Below, one piece after another: positions 43,445-51,694 of a DNA stretch of 64,000 nt. This DNA comes from Dongia_B sp035539215 (lineage in GTDB: Bacteria; Pseudomonadota; Alphaproteobacteria; Dongiales; Dongiaceae): the NCBI GenBank assembly GCA_035539215.1, contig DATLIX010000165.1, positions 1 through 64,000 on the forward strand, read 5' to 3'. The translations under genes and the position numbers were made by a program. The notes below the pieces were generated by a model that was not told where the DNA came from, made no database searches, and worked only from the letters and a program-made list of their open reading frames with translations. The number at the start of each line of letters is the position of its first letter. The stretch's first letter is position 1.

Positions 43445-44434
43445 ATGACCGAAATGACAATAGCGGCAAATACAGCCGAGACAGCTGCGAATCAACGATC
43501 GACGGCCCTGCGGCGTCAGCGCCTGAACGATGTGATCTTCCGGGCACTGACCCGGGCCTCGGCGATTGCCGTTCTGCTTCTCCTCGGCGGGGTCATGGTC
43601 TCGCTGGTGGTGGGCTCCTGGCCGGCCTTGAGCAAATTCGGCTTCGGTTTCCTGACTACCGAAGTATGGAATCCCGTTACTGACCAGTTCGGTGCGCTTG
43701 CGCCGGTCTATGGCACGCTGGTGACCGCTGCCATTGCGATGCTGGTCGGCGTTCCGGTCAGCCTCGGTATCGCCGTTTTCCTGACCGAAATCTGCCCGCC
43801 GATCCTGCGCCGCCCGATCGGTATCGCGGTTGAGCTGCTGGCCGGCATCCCCAGCATCATTTACGGTATCTGGGGCTTGTTTGTGTTCGCGCCGGTGCTG
43901 CAGCGTACCTTGCAGCCCTGGCTGATCGCCACCTTCCACCATGTGCCGCTGCTGAACAATCTGTTCGCCGGGCCGCCCTTTGGTATCGGCATCCTGACGG
44001 CGTCCCTGGTTCTCACCATCATGGTGCTGCCGTTCATTACCTCGATCGCGCGCGACGTCTTCGAAACCGTACCGCCGATGTTGAAAGAGGCGGCATACGG
44101 CGTCGGTTGCACGCGCTGGGAAGTGATCCGCAACATCGTCATTCCCTATACGCGGGAGGGCGTGGTCGGCGGCGTCATGCTGGGTCTTGGCCGCGCGCTC
44201 GGCGAAACCATGGCGGTCACCTTCGTGATCGGCAACGCGCATCGCGTCAGTTCTTCCATTCTGCAACCCGGCACGACGATTTCCGCGACCATCGCCAACG
44301 AGTTTTCCGAGGCGGTGGGCGATACCTATACCTCGTCGCTGATCGCGCTGGGCCTCATCCTCTTCTTCATCACCTTCATCGTTCTCGCAGCGGCACGCCT
44401 GATGCTGATGCGCCTGGAAAAGAAGGCGGGTTGA
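43445..44434 (+). CDS. pstC: Phosphate ABC transporter permease PstC
   Basis: A 329-residue inner-membrane permease with six predicted transmembrane segments. GIPSIIYGIWGLFVF and the EAAYGVGCTRWEVIRNIVIPYTREGVVGGVMLGLGRALGETMAV segment include the EAA coupling motif that meets PstB. The ATG at 43445 is chosen because the earlier frame lies within the hairpin; 43454 is a close alternative. It is followed 2 bp later by pstA. Confidence 0.93.
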   Translation: MTEMTIAANTAETAANQRSTALRRQRLNDVIFRALTRASAIAVLLLLGGVMVSLVVGSWPALSKFGFGFLTTEVWNPVTDQFGALAPVYGTLVTAAIAMLVGVPVSLGIAVFLTEICPPILRRPIGIAVELLAGIPSIIYGIWGLFVFAPVLQRTLQPWLIATFHHVPLLNNLFAGPPFGIGILTASLVLTIMVLPFITSIARDVFETVPPMLKEAAYGVGCTRWEVIRNIVIPYTREGVVGGVMLGLGRALGETMAVTFVIGNAHRVSSSILQPGTTISATIANEFSEAVGDTYTSSLIALGLILFFITFIVLAAARLMLMRLEKKAG

Positions 44435-44436
44435 TC

Positions 44437-45279
44437 ATGCAGCGATATGCAAGACGCAAACTGGTAAACAAGATCGCGGTCGGCGCTTCGATCGGCACGA
44501 CGCTGTTCGGCCTGTGCTGGTTGTTCCTGATCCTCGGCACCTTGCTCTATAACGGCGTGGCGGGCCTCAACCTCAAGGTCTTTACCGAGATGACGCCGCC
44601 TCCCGGCAGCGACGGCGGCCTGCTGAACGCCCTGGCCGGCACGCTCGTCATGACGGTCATCGGCGTGGTCATCGGCGCGCCGATCGGCGTGATGGCCGGA
44701 ACGTACATGGCGGAATACGGCCGCCACGACAAGCTCACCAAGATCGTTCGCTTCATCAACGACATCCTGCTCAGCGCGCCGTCGATCATCATCGGCCTCT
44801 TCGTCTATGAGGTCATGGTGGTGTGGATGGGCCATTTCTCCGCCTGGGCCGGCTCGGTCGCACTGGCGATCATCGTCATCCCGGTCGTGCTGCGGACCAC
44901 GGAGGACATGCTGCTCCTCATTCCGAACGCCCTGCGCGAAGCGGCTTCGGCCCTGGGGGCGCCGCGTGCCTTGATGATCTGGCAGATTGCCTATCGGGCG
45001 GCCCGTTCCGGCATGTTGACCGGCATCCTGCTGGCGGTGGCCCGCATCAGCGGCGAAACGGCGCCGCTGCTGTTCACGGCCCTCAACAATCAGTTCTGGA
45101 GCTGGAACATGAATGCGCCGATGGCCAACATGCCGGTGACGATCTTCCAGTTCGCCCTCAGCCCCTATGAGGAATGGCAGCAACTGGCCTGGACCGGCGC
45201 CCTCATCATCACTTTCTCCGTCTTGGCGCTCAATATCGGCGCCCGCGTCATTGCCGCGCGTTCGCAGAAGAACGCCTGA
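44437..45279 (+). CDS. pstA: Phosphate ABC transporter permease PstA
   Basis: A 280-residue permease. It has six membrane segments, with INDILLSAPSIIIGLFVYE and the EAA motif ALREAASALGAPRALMIWQIAYRAARSGMLTGILLAVARISGETAPLL. It pairs with PstC to form the phosphate channel. The gene starts 2 bp after pstC and ends 20 bp before pstB. Confidence 0.93.
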   Translation: MQRYARRKLVNKIAVGASIGTTLFGLCWLFLILGTLLYNGVAGLNLKVFTEMTPPPGSDGGLLNALAGTLVMTVIGVVIGAPIGVMAGTYMAEYGRHDKLTKIVRFINDILLSAPSIIIGLFVYEVMVVWMGHFSAWAGSVALAIIVIPVVLRTTEDMLLLIPNALREAASALGAPRALMIWQIAYRAARSGMLTGILLAVARISGETAPLLFTALNNQFWSWNMNAPMANMPVTIFQFALSPYEEWQQLAWTGALIITFSVLALNIGARVIAARSQKNA

Positions 45280-45299
45280 GATATAAGGAAGACAGAATC

Positions 45300-46085
45300 A
45301 TGCCACCGCTTCCGAACGCCACTCCGACCCCGAAGACCAAGGTCGACATCAAGAACCTGCGTTTCTTCTATGGCGACAAGCTGGCGCTGAAGGGTATCAC
45401 CCTGCCGCTGTATGAGAACAAGGTAACGGCCTTCATCGGCCCGTCGGGCTGCGGCAAGTCGACCTTGCTGCGCATTCTCAATCGTATCTATGACCTCTAT
45501 CCCAATCAGCGCATCGAAGGCGAGGTGCTGTTGGATGGCGAGAATATTCTCTCGCCCAATCAGGATCTCAATCTTCTGCGCTCGAAAATCGGCATGGTGT
45601 TCCAGAAGCCGACGCCGTTCCCGATGACGATCTATGAGAACATCGCCTTTGGCATCCGTCTCTACGAGAAGGTCAATCGGTCCGAACTCGACGAGCGGGT
45701 GGAATCGGCCTTGCGCCGTGCCGCCCTGTGGAACGAGGTCAAGGATAAGCTGAACACCAGCGGTCTTGGCCTCTCCGGCGGCCAGCAGCAGCGTCTGTGC
45801 ATCGCCCGCACCATTGCCGTGAAGCCGGAAGTGATCCTGCTCGACGAGCCCTGCTCGGCGCTGGATCCGATCTCGACATCGAAGATCGAAGAGCTGATCA
45901 GCGAATTGACGACGGATTACACCATCGCCATCGTCACCCATAACATGCAGCAGGCGGCGCGCTCGTCGTCCTATACCGCTTTCATGTATCTGGGCGAATT
46001 GGTCGAATTCGGCGATACGGAGCGGATCTTCACCAATCCGAGCGAGACGCGCACCCAGGATTACATCACCGGCCGCTTCGGCTGA
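45300..46085 (+). CDS. pstB: Phosphate ABC transporter ATP-binding protein PstB
   Basis: A 261-residue ABC ATPase. Walker A is GPSGCGKST, the Q-loop FQKPTPFPMTIYENIAFG is specific to PstB, LSGGQQQRLCIART is the signature, and ILLDEPCSALDPIST is Walker B. It energises phosphate uptake. AAGGAAG lies about 9 bases before the ATG. It is the last gene: phoU and phoB are not downstream, and a strong terminator follows. Confidence 0.95.
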   Translation: MPPLPNATPTPKTKVDIKNLRFFYGDKLALKGITLPLYENKVTAFIGPSGCGKSTLLRILNRIYDLYPNQRIEGEVLLDGENILSPNQDLNLLRSKIGMVFQKPTPFPMTIYENIAFGIRLYEKVNRSELDERVESALRRAALWNEVKDKLNTSGLGLSGGQQQRLCIARTIAVKPEVILLDEPCSALDPISTSKIEELISELTTDYTIAIVTHNMQQAARSSSYTAFMYLGELVEFGDTERIFTNPSETRTQDYITGRFG

Positions 46086-46105
46086 TCCATCAGGTCAGAA
46101 TCTTC

Positions 46106-46140
46106 ATGGGCGTCGCCATATGCCGGCGGCGCCCATTTTG
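46106..46140. terminator. Terminator after pstB
   Basis: A 12-bp stem (ATGGGCGTCGCC / GGCGGCGCCCAT with one wobble), a 7-base loop and TTTTGTTTT directly after. It lies 21 bases after the pstB stop, before the convergent WYL-regulator gene. Confidence 0.85.
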
Positions 46141-46148
46141 TTTTCAGC

Positions 46149-46841
46149 TCAATATTGTTCGGGAATGCGGCGCGTTTCCCGCCAGCGTTTGACGAGTGCG
46201 ACGCGGCGTTCCGGATAGCGTTCTTCAGCCGAACAGGCTGCGCGCATCTGGTCGAGGCGGAAATGCCGGAAATCCTGCCGCAGCTCGCACCAGCCGACCA
46301 GCACCATGGCATGGTCGAAGAAGCCCAGGGCAAGCGGCCAGACCGTCCGGCGGCTGGATTGGCCCTTGAGGTCGCAATAGTCGATGGTCAGCTTCTGTTC
46401 GGCGCGAATGCTCCGCCGTATCGCGGCGAGATCGACGGTCGTGGCGATGTTGTTGCGGCTGGGACCGGCGAGAAGCGCTGTCGCCGCCGGCCGCTCGCGT
46501 AGATCATCCGGCAGGACGCTGCTGATCTTGGCGATGAGATTGCGTGCAGCTTGGCTGAGCGCGCCATCGGTATGCTTCATCACCCAGCGGGCGCCCAGCA
46601 CCAGCGCATCGATTTCGTCCTCGTCCAGGCTGAGCGGCGGCAGGGTAAAGCCCGGCTGCAGGATGAAGCCGATTCCGGCCTCGCCGTCGATGGCCGCTCC
46701 CTGGCTCCGCAAGCTCTGGATGTCGCGATAGATGCTGCGGATGGAAACGTCCGTTTCCTCGGCAAGCTGAGCGGCGCTGACGGGGCGACGGTGGCGTCGC
46801 AGGGCCTGCAGCAGTTCAAGAAGGCGTTCGGCACGAGACAT
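46149..46841 (-). CDS. YafY-like HTH/WYL domain transcriptional regulator
   Basis: A 230-residue regulator. Residues 1-60 are a winged HTH (SAAQLAEETDVSIRSIYRDIQSLR), and a WYL domain follows (IDYCDLKGQSSRRTVWPLALGFFDHAMVLVGWCELR). Such proteins bind nucleic acid ligands and often control DNA repair or stress genes. It lies next to the alkB pair, so a link to alkylation damage is possible but unproven. The start at 46841 matches the family; a start 4 codons earlier is also possible. Confidence 0.85.
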   Translation of the reverse strand: MSRAERLLELLQALRRHRRPVSAAQLAEETDVSIRSIYRDIQSLRSQGAAIDGEAGIGFILQPGFTLPPLSLDEDEIDALVLGARWVMKHTDGALSQAARNLIAKISSVLPDDLRERPAATALLAGPSRNNIATTVDLAAIRRSIRAEQKLTIDYCDLKGQSSRRTVWPLALGFFDHAMVLVGWCELRQDFRHFRLDQMRAACSAEERYPERRVALVKRWRETRRIPEQY

Positions 46842-46927
46842 GCGACGGATCATGCGGGCAAGCAGGCGTCCCGGCAAGCCTTCCCCCGAGTCCTCTTCGG
46901 ACGGTGGGCCGGAACCCTGGCGTCCGG

Positions 46928-47578
46928 TTATCCGGCCTTGCGGAAGGTGAGATTGTAGCGATAGGGGCCGGTCAAGGGATGATAGCCCGGCTTCAGCAGC
47001 GCGATACCATGATAGGCGAGGCGCGTGGCACCGCCCCAGACCACGACATCGCCGCTTTCCAGACGATGGCGTCTGATCGGATCGCTGCGCTTGATGCCGC
47101 CGAACTGGAAAATCGCCGGCATGCCCAGCGATACCGAGACGATCGGGGCACCAAGATCCTGCTCGTCGCGATCCTGGTGCAGCGACAACTTGCTGCCGGG
47201 CTCGTAGCGATTGATCAGGCAGGAATTCGGCGCGAAGCCGGCAAAGCCGCCGGCAGCCGCGGCTGATGTCGCCAAGGCAAGAAAGGGGGCCGGCATGTCC
47301 GGCCAGGGCGCGCCGCTGTGCGGATCATGCGTCGCATAGCGATAGCCTTGGCGATCGGTTACCCAGCCGAAGGCGCCGCAGCTGGTCATCGCTACCGACA
47401 TCTGATATCCGCCGGGCGTGGTCATTTGCCGAAAAGGCGCCTGCTTGGCGACGTCGCCGATCGCCTCAATCAATGCAGGCGCCATTGCTCCGGCGAAACC
47501 ACGCAGGATGGTTGCGCCTTCGGCGATAGGTTCGGCGACCGACGGGGAGGGGAGGTTCGCAAAGAGATCTTCGCTCAT
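46928..47578 (-). CDS. alkB: Alpha-ketoglutarate-dependent alkylation repair dioxygenase AlkB
   Basis: A 216-residue Fe(II)/2-oxoglutarate dioxygenase that removes methyl groups from alkylated bases such as 1-methyladenine and 3-methylcytosine. LSLHQDRDEQD carries the iron-binding HxD, VSVSLGMPAIFQFGG and YHGIALL hold the second His region, and the C-terminal RYNLTFRKAG is the 2OG-binding RxNxTxR motif. The start at 47578 matches E. coli AlkB; an in-frame ATG at 47605 overlaps the upstream gene. It follows a second 2OG oxygenase by 13 bp. Confidence 0.92.
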   Translation of the reverse strand: MSEDLFANLPSPSVAEPIAEGATILRGFAGAMAPALIEAIGDVAKQAPFRQMTTPGGYQMSVAMTSCGAFGWVTDRQGYRYATHDPHSGAPWPDMPAPFLALATSAAAAGGFAGFAPNSCLINRYEPGSKLSLHQDRDEQDLGAPIVSVSLGMPAIFQFGGIKRSDPIRRHRLESGDVVVWGGATRLAYHGIALLKPGYHPLTGPYRYNLTFRKAG

Positions 47579-47591
47579 GGCAGCGATTTTA

Positions 47592-48347
47592 TCAGGCCGC
47601 GTCATGAAAGATCAGCCCCAGCGTATAACGATTGCCCTGCAGAAGCCGGCTGACACCGTGGCGCAGCTGGGCGCGATACATGCCCCTCGTGCCGCCAACG
47701 GGGCGTTCGCGAACGGGAAAGACGACCGCATCGCCTTGCATCAGGGGAACGACGGTCGCCCGCGATTGCTGCCGAGGCCGTTGCTCCGTCAGCACGAATT
47801 CGCCGCCCGTAAAGTCATCGCCCGGTCGCGATAGCAGGATCGCGACCTGAAGCGGAAAGAGCAAAGCGCCATAGACATCCTGATGCAGGCAGTTGAAGTC
47901 GCCGGCTTCATAGCGCAACAGCAGCGGCGTGGGGCGCGTTTGTCCGGCAGCATGGCAGCGCTGGAGGAATTCTTGCAGCGATAGCGGATAGCGCAAATCG
48001 CTTCGCAACTGCTCCTGCCACCGGTTGGCGATCGGCGCCAGTGCCGGATATAGCGTTTCGCGCAACTGTGCGATCGGCGCCGGCAGCGGATAGCTGAAAT
48101 ATTTGTATTCGCCGCGCCCGAAGCCGTGCTGCGCCATGACGATGCGGCTGCGAAAATGCCGATCGGCCGCATAAAGGTCGATCGTTTCGGTGCATTGCCG
48201 GGGCGCGAGCAATTCTGGCAGAACGGCAAAGCCTCGTGTCGAAAGTTCCTCATCGATGGGGGCGGATGTTATGGCTTCATCCTTGCCGTCCAGATTCCGG
48301 GCCGGCCGACCCATGCCAGGGGCGGCCTGTCGTTCTCGCTGCGCCAT
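47592..48347 (-). CDS. 2OG-Fe(II) oxygenase family protein
   Basis: A 251-residue dioxygenase paired with alkB. FNCLHQDVYGALLFPLQVAILLS holds the HxD iron ligands, and QLRHGVSRLLQGNRYTLGLIFHDAA provides the second His and the 2OG-binding Arg at the C-terminus. It is not an AlkB itself (no RxNxTxR), and relatives beside alkB or ada are named prolyl-hydroxylase-like. Its substrate is unknown, perhaps an alkylated or damaged nucleotide or protein. AGAGGG lies about 9 bases before the ATG at 48347. Confidence 0.87.
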   Translation of the reverse strand: MAQRERQAAPGMGRPARNLDGKDEAITSAPIDEELSTRGFAVLPELLAPRQCTETIDLYAADRHFRSRIVMAQHGFGRGEYKYFSYPLPAPIAQLRETLYPALAPIANRWQEQLRSDLRYPLSLQEFLQRCHAAGQTRPTPLLLRYEAGDFNCLHQDVYGALLFPLQVAILLSRPGDDFTGGEFVLTEQRPRQQSRATVVPLMQGDAVVFPVRERPVGGTRGMYRAQLRHGVSRLLQGNRYTLGLIFHDAA

Positions 48348-48435
48348 TCGTCACGCCCTCTCGGCTCGAAACATCTATGCCGATAGAAGATGGGATGGGT
48401 TGCGCCCGCAAACTCTCCGTTTCTTGCTGCCCCGT

Positions 48436-48744
48436 TCAGCCTTGCGGCGCATCGATCATGTGATCGACCACGCGGCGCTCCGCGGTCATGTTGCCGATCT
48501 CCGGCTTCATCTGCACGTGCAGCGGATGCTTTTGGTATGTCTCCAGGGCTGCGGCATCGGTGAATTCCGACAGCAGGACGACGTCGGACGAGTAATCTAT
48601 GCCGCTGAAATCGATTCCGACCTCGATCTTCAACAGACCAGGGATGCGATCGCGTAGGCTTTCGAGCAGCTGCTTGATGCGAACGGCATTGGCTGCCTTG
48701 TTCGGCGTATCCTTCAGTCTCCACATGACGATGTGGCGGATCAT
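48436..48744 (-). CDS. Dabb family (stress-responsive A/B barrel) protein
   Basis: A 102-residue single ferredoxin-like barrel. MIRHIVMWRLKD at the N-terminus, IGIDFS-type turns and HPLHVQMKPEIGNM near the end match the Dabb family. Members form small dimers with unknown or varied functions. The ATG at 48744 is preceded by AGGAA at 8 bases. It stands alone between moaA and the 2OG-oxygenase pair. Confidence 0.87.
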   Translation of the reverse strand: MIRHIVMWRLKDTPNKAANAVRIKQLLESLRDRIPGLLKIEVGIDFSGIDYSSDVVLLSEFTDAAALETYQKHPLHVQMKPEIGNMTAERRVVDHMIDAPQG

Positions 48745-48820
48745 CGGCGTTCCTGTGTCTCTGATTTGATTGAGGCCATAGCGTTTGAGCGGCACCACGG
48801 CCATGTCGGCCGTGACGCAA

Positions 48821-49813
48821 TCAGCCTCCCGTGACGCTCATATGGCGCGAAACGGCTGGTCCCTGGTGACGACGGTCGATGATGAAGTCATGGCCCTTCG
48901 GTTTGCGGCTGATCGCTTCGCGGATGGCGGCGATCAGCACGTCGTCGCTTTCGCTCTGCCGCAGGGGAGTTCGCAGATCGGCCGCATCATCCTGGCCAAG
49001 GCACATGAACAGCGTCCCGGTACAGGTCAGCCGCACGCGGTTGCAGCTTTCGCAGAAATTGTGGGTCAGCGGCGTGATGAAGCCGACGCGCTGCCCGGTC
49101 TCTTCCAGGCGGACATAGCGGGCGGGCCCGCCGGTCCGTTCGCTGGTCTCGGTCAGCGTCCAGCGTTGCTGCAGCTTGGCCCGCAGCAGTGAAATCGGGA
49201 AGAACTGATCAAGGCGGTTTTCGCCGCCGATATCGCCCATCGGCATCACTTCGATGAAGGTGAGGTCGTGACCTTCCCGACGCGCCCATTCGACGAGGTC
49301 GAAGATTTCCATGTCGTTCACGCCCTTGAGGGCGACGGTATTGATCTTCACCCGCAGGCCGGCTTCCTTGGCGGCCTGCAAGCCATCCAAGACCTGCTGC
49401 AGCTTGCCCCAGCGGGTGATGGCGGTGAATTTCTCGGCATCGAGCGTGTCGATCGAAACATTGAGCCGCTTTACGCCACAGCGTGCCAGCTCGTCCGCAT
49501 ATTTGGTGAGCTGGCTGCCGTTGGTGGTCAAGGTCAGCTCTTCCAGCGCGCCGGATTTCAGATGCCGCGACAGATTGCGGATCAGCTCCATGATATTCTT
49601 GCGCACCAGCGGCTCGCCACCGGTGAGGCGCAGCTTGCGCACGCCAAGGCCGACAAAGGCGGTGCAGAGCCGGTCCAGTTCCTCGAGGCTCAGCACCTCA
49701 GCCTTTGGCAGGAAGCTCATGTCTTCCGCCATGCAATAGATGCAGCGAAAATCGCAGCGGTCCGTGACGGAGACGCGCAAATAGGAGATGAAGCGGCCAA
49801 ATGGATCGATCAT
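48821..49813 (-). CDS. moaA: GTP 3',8-cyclase MoaA
   Basis: A 330-residue radical SAM enzyme, the first step of molybdenum cofactor synthesis. The N-terminal [4Fe-4S] site is Cys20, Cys24, Cys27 (CDFRCIYC), LRLTGGEPLVRKN is the SAM region, and the C-terminal cluster is CESCNRVRLTCTG with a third Cys. The conserved C-terminal Gly-Gly is present (SVTGG). It diverges from mobA across 89 bp, so both are probably controlled together. The other moa genes are not in the window. Confidence 0.95.
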   Translation of the reverse strand: MIDPFGRFISYLRVSVTDRCDFRCIYCMAEDMSFLPKAEVLSLEELDRLCTAFVGLGVRKLRLTGGEPLVRKNIMELIRNLSRHLKSGALEELTLTTNGSQLTKYADELARCGVKRLNVSIDTLDAEKFTAITRWGKLQQVLDGLQAAKEAGLRVKINTVALKGVNDMEIFDLVEWARREGHDLTFIEVMPMGDIGGENRLDQFFPISLLRAKLQQRWTLTETSERTGGPARYVRLEETGQRVGFITPLTHNFCESCNRVRLTCTGTLFMCLGQDDAADLRTPLRQSESDDVLIAAIREAISRKPKGHDFIIDRRHQGPAVSRHMSVTGG

Positions 49814-49902
49814 GGCTGTAATATAGGCGTTGTCGGACCGGATTTCTGCCTTAAAACGACATCAGGCGAAACACGGCGCAGCGCCTGTAATAGCGAGAGA
49901 TA

Positions 49903-50529
49903 GTGTCTAATATCAAAGACTTAAATTCTATTTCGGGGGTCATTCTCGCCGGTGGCCAGGCGCGCCGCCTCGGCGGCGGCGATAAGGGACTGCGGGAACT
50001 CGCAGGGCGTCCCCTCCTGCTTCACGTCATCGCTCGGCTGAGGCCGCAGGTTGCCGGCCTCGTCCTCAATGCCAACGGCGATCCGGCGCGCTTCGGCAGT
50101 TTTAATTTGCCCGTGGTTGGCGACTCCGTCGCCGGCCAGCCGGGGCCGCTGGCGGGCATCCTGTCCGGTCTTGACTGGGCCGCGGCACAATCGCCGGCGC
50201 CCTCCTGGGTCGTGACGGCACCGGCCGATTGTCCGTTCCTGCCGCGCGACCTGGTGGCGCGCTTGGCGGCCGGCGTGACGGCGGGTGCCACGGCGGTCGT
50301 GGCCAGCTATCAGGGGCGTCTGCAGCCGGTCATCGGCCTCTGGTCCACCAGCCTGCGCGAGGATTTGCGGCGGGCGCTCCTGGCGGATGGCCTGCGGCGG
50401 GTGGAGGACTGGCTGCACCGCTGCAACGCGATCGCGATCGAATTTCCCCTCGCGGCACCCGATCCCTTTTTCAACGTCAATACGGCGGAGGATCTCGCGC
50501 GGGCGGCCGACCTGCTGACTGCAGGATGA
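49903..50529 (+). CDS. mobA: Molybdenum cofactor guanylyltransferase MobA
   Basis: A 208-residue GTP:molybdopterin guanylyltransferase. GVILAGGQARRLGGGDKGL holds the GTP-binding LAGGxxxRxGGxxK motif, and WVVTAPADCPFLP is the Mg-binding region. It makes the MGD cofactor used by DMSO-reductase family enzymes such as that at 31685. The start is GTG at 49903 with GAGAGATA just before. A MocA-like fusion at 2571 covers the cytosine form, so the genome appears to make both cofactors. Confidence 0.92.
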   Translation: MSNIKDLNSISGVILAGGQARRLGGGDKGLRELAGRPLLLHVIARLRPQVAGLVLNANGDPARFGSFNLPVVGDSVAGQPGPLAGILSGLDWAAAQSPAPSWVVTAPADCPFLPRDLVARLAAGVTAGATAVVASYQGRLQPVIGLWSTSLREDLRRALLADGLRRVEDWLHRCNAIAIEFPLAAPDPFFNVNTAEDLARAADLLTAG

Positions 50530-50591
50530 GGACCGGTGGCGGATGAGGGCGGCAAAGGCGGCGGAGATGCTGGCACCCCCGCCGGGCAGCT

Positions 50592-50942
50592 TTAACGCGC
50601 CGCGGTGACGACGATCTCGACTTTCCACTTCGGGTCGGCCAGCTTCGCTTCGACCGTTGCCCGGGCCGGGGCCTGGCCCTTGGGCACCCATTCACCCCAA
50701 GCTTTGTTCATCTCGGCGAAGGTGGTGATGTCGGAGAGAAAAATCTGCGTCCGGAGCAATTTGTTCTTGTCGCTGCCGGCCTGGGCCAGGAGGGTATCGA
50801 TCTGCTGCAGGATGTTCTTGGTCTGCTCATAGACCGACGGAGAGATCGGATCTTCAGCGACGGCGCCGGCAAGATAGACTACGTCACCGTGGATGACGGC
50901 ATCGGCGATGAGAGTCGCATCGCCTAGGCGCTTGATCGACAT
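50592..50942 (-). CDS. RidA family protein
   Basis: A 116-residue protein of the YjgF/RidA family, which hydrolyses reactive enamine/imine intermediates of PLP enzymes. AVIHGDVVYLAGAVAED near the N-terminus, FAEMNKAWGEWV and GQAPARATVEAKLADPKWKVEIVVTAAR at the C-terminus are family features, including the conserved Arg and Glu. The ATG at 50942 has GAGGTT close upstream; longer open frame without a good site is ignored. Confidence 0.9.
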   Translation of the reverse strand: MSIKRLGDATLIADAVIHGDVVYLAGAVAEDPISPSVYEQTKNILQQIDTLLAQAGSDKNKLLRTQIFLSDITTFAEMNKAWGEWVPKGQAPARATVEAKLADPKWKVEIVVTAAR

Positions 50943-51166
50943 AGGAACCTCGTTCACTTTTTGGTTACAGAGGGGCGGATTATGTCGTCCGCTGGCGGGC
51001 CCGCAAAGCTCTGTTTTGATGTTGCAACAAAGGGTTGCCATGCGGGAAAGGCGATTGACAGGGTGAGGCCGCAATACAGCCTCCCGAGAATGGTGCTGGT
51101 ATGTGGAACGGCCTGATGTATTCCAGCATTAAGGGTGAGGGTTCAATCAAAGTGGGAGTGAGTACA

Positions 51167-51337
51167 ATGAAAAAATCGCTGCTGGCACTGTCAGTGATGG
51201 GAGCCTTCCTGATCCTCGCGGCTTGCGATTCATCCAGCCGGATCTTCGACAATAACTGCTCCGGCAACTCGATGATCGAAAATCCGGGCTATTGCACCGG
51301 CAACTTCCATGCGAATGCCGGACCTTATGCCAAATAA
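51167..51337 (+). CDS. Small lipoprotein
   Basis: A 56-residue lipoprotein: MKKSLLALSVMGAFLILAAC gives a signal with lipobox LAAC, followed by a short mature chain with three further cysteines (DNNC, YC and others), ending NAGPYAK. GGAG lies 10 bases before the ATG. I do not recognise the family. Two cysteine-spaced loops might form disulfides. It is monocistronic. Confidence 0.7.
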   Translation: MKKSLLALSVMGAFLILAACDSSSRIFDNNCSGNSMIENPGYCTGNFHANAGPYAK

Positions 51338-51377
51338 CGCGTAGCATGCCGCGCTTGCGAGAATATTAAGTAATATC

Positions 51378-51435
51378 AAGCAGGTAGCAGCCTCCTGCTT
51401 GCCATGGAAACCGATGGAGCCTCGGGCTCCATCGG
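51378..51435. terminator. Two tandem hairpins downstream of the small lipoprotein gene
   Basis: The stems are 8 bp (CAAGCAGG/CCTGCTTG, 51378-51402) and 11 bp perfect (CCGATGGAGCC/GGCTCCATCGG, 3-base loop, 51411-51435). Without a poly-T tail this could be a Rho-dependent end or an RNA-stability element. Confidence 0.5.
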
Positions 51436-51509
51436 ACAGGGCATTTATCGCCCTCCCGTCCGAGCCTCTTCCCCCCGTTTTCTATACTGCCTCGGTCCGC
51501 TGCCTGACT

Positions 51510-51525
51510 TGGCATGCGCCTTGCT
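51510..51525 (+). promoter_or_regulatory. Sigma-54 (-24/-12) promoter motif
   Basis: TGGCATG-CGCC-TTGCT has GG and GC exactly 10 bases apart and differs from the consensus TGGCACG-N4-TTGCA at few positions. It points toward the transglycosylase-like gene, about 170 bases before its start. A LuxO/NtrC-type activator is encoded at 19393-20820. Confidence 0.65.
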
Positions 51526-51694
51526 GAGTTATCTTCGGAAGTAACCGATGCGGTGAGGCAATGTCGAATCTGCCACTACATTGCGGGATAAAGACAGGGG
51601 AGGCGGCAATTTCTGCCGCTCCAGCCCTGACTCTTTTACCCTGCCATGGGGCGACGGCCGATTTCGACCTGGGCTGGCACAGGGGGGACCTGTC

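Larger units (their letters stand above)
51338..51694. other. Gene-free stretch with tandem hairpins and sigma-54 promoter motif
   Basis: 357 bases without a gene. It contains the hairpins CAAGCAGG.../CCTGCTTG (51378-51402) and CCGATGGAGCC TCG GGCTCCATCGG (51411-51435), which lie after the lipoprotein and may end its transcript although no T-run follows. A -24/-12 motif lies at 51510-51525. The last ~100 bases lead to the transglycosylase-like gene. Confidence 0.65.

Noticed and set aside
49814..49902. moaA-mobA divergent region considered for a molybdenum-cofactor riboswitch
   Set aside because: The region is only 89 bases and shows no match to the conserved Moco RNA core.
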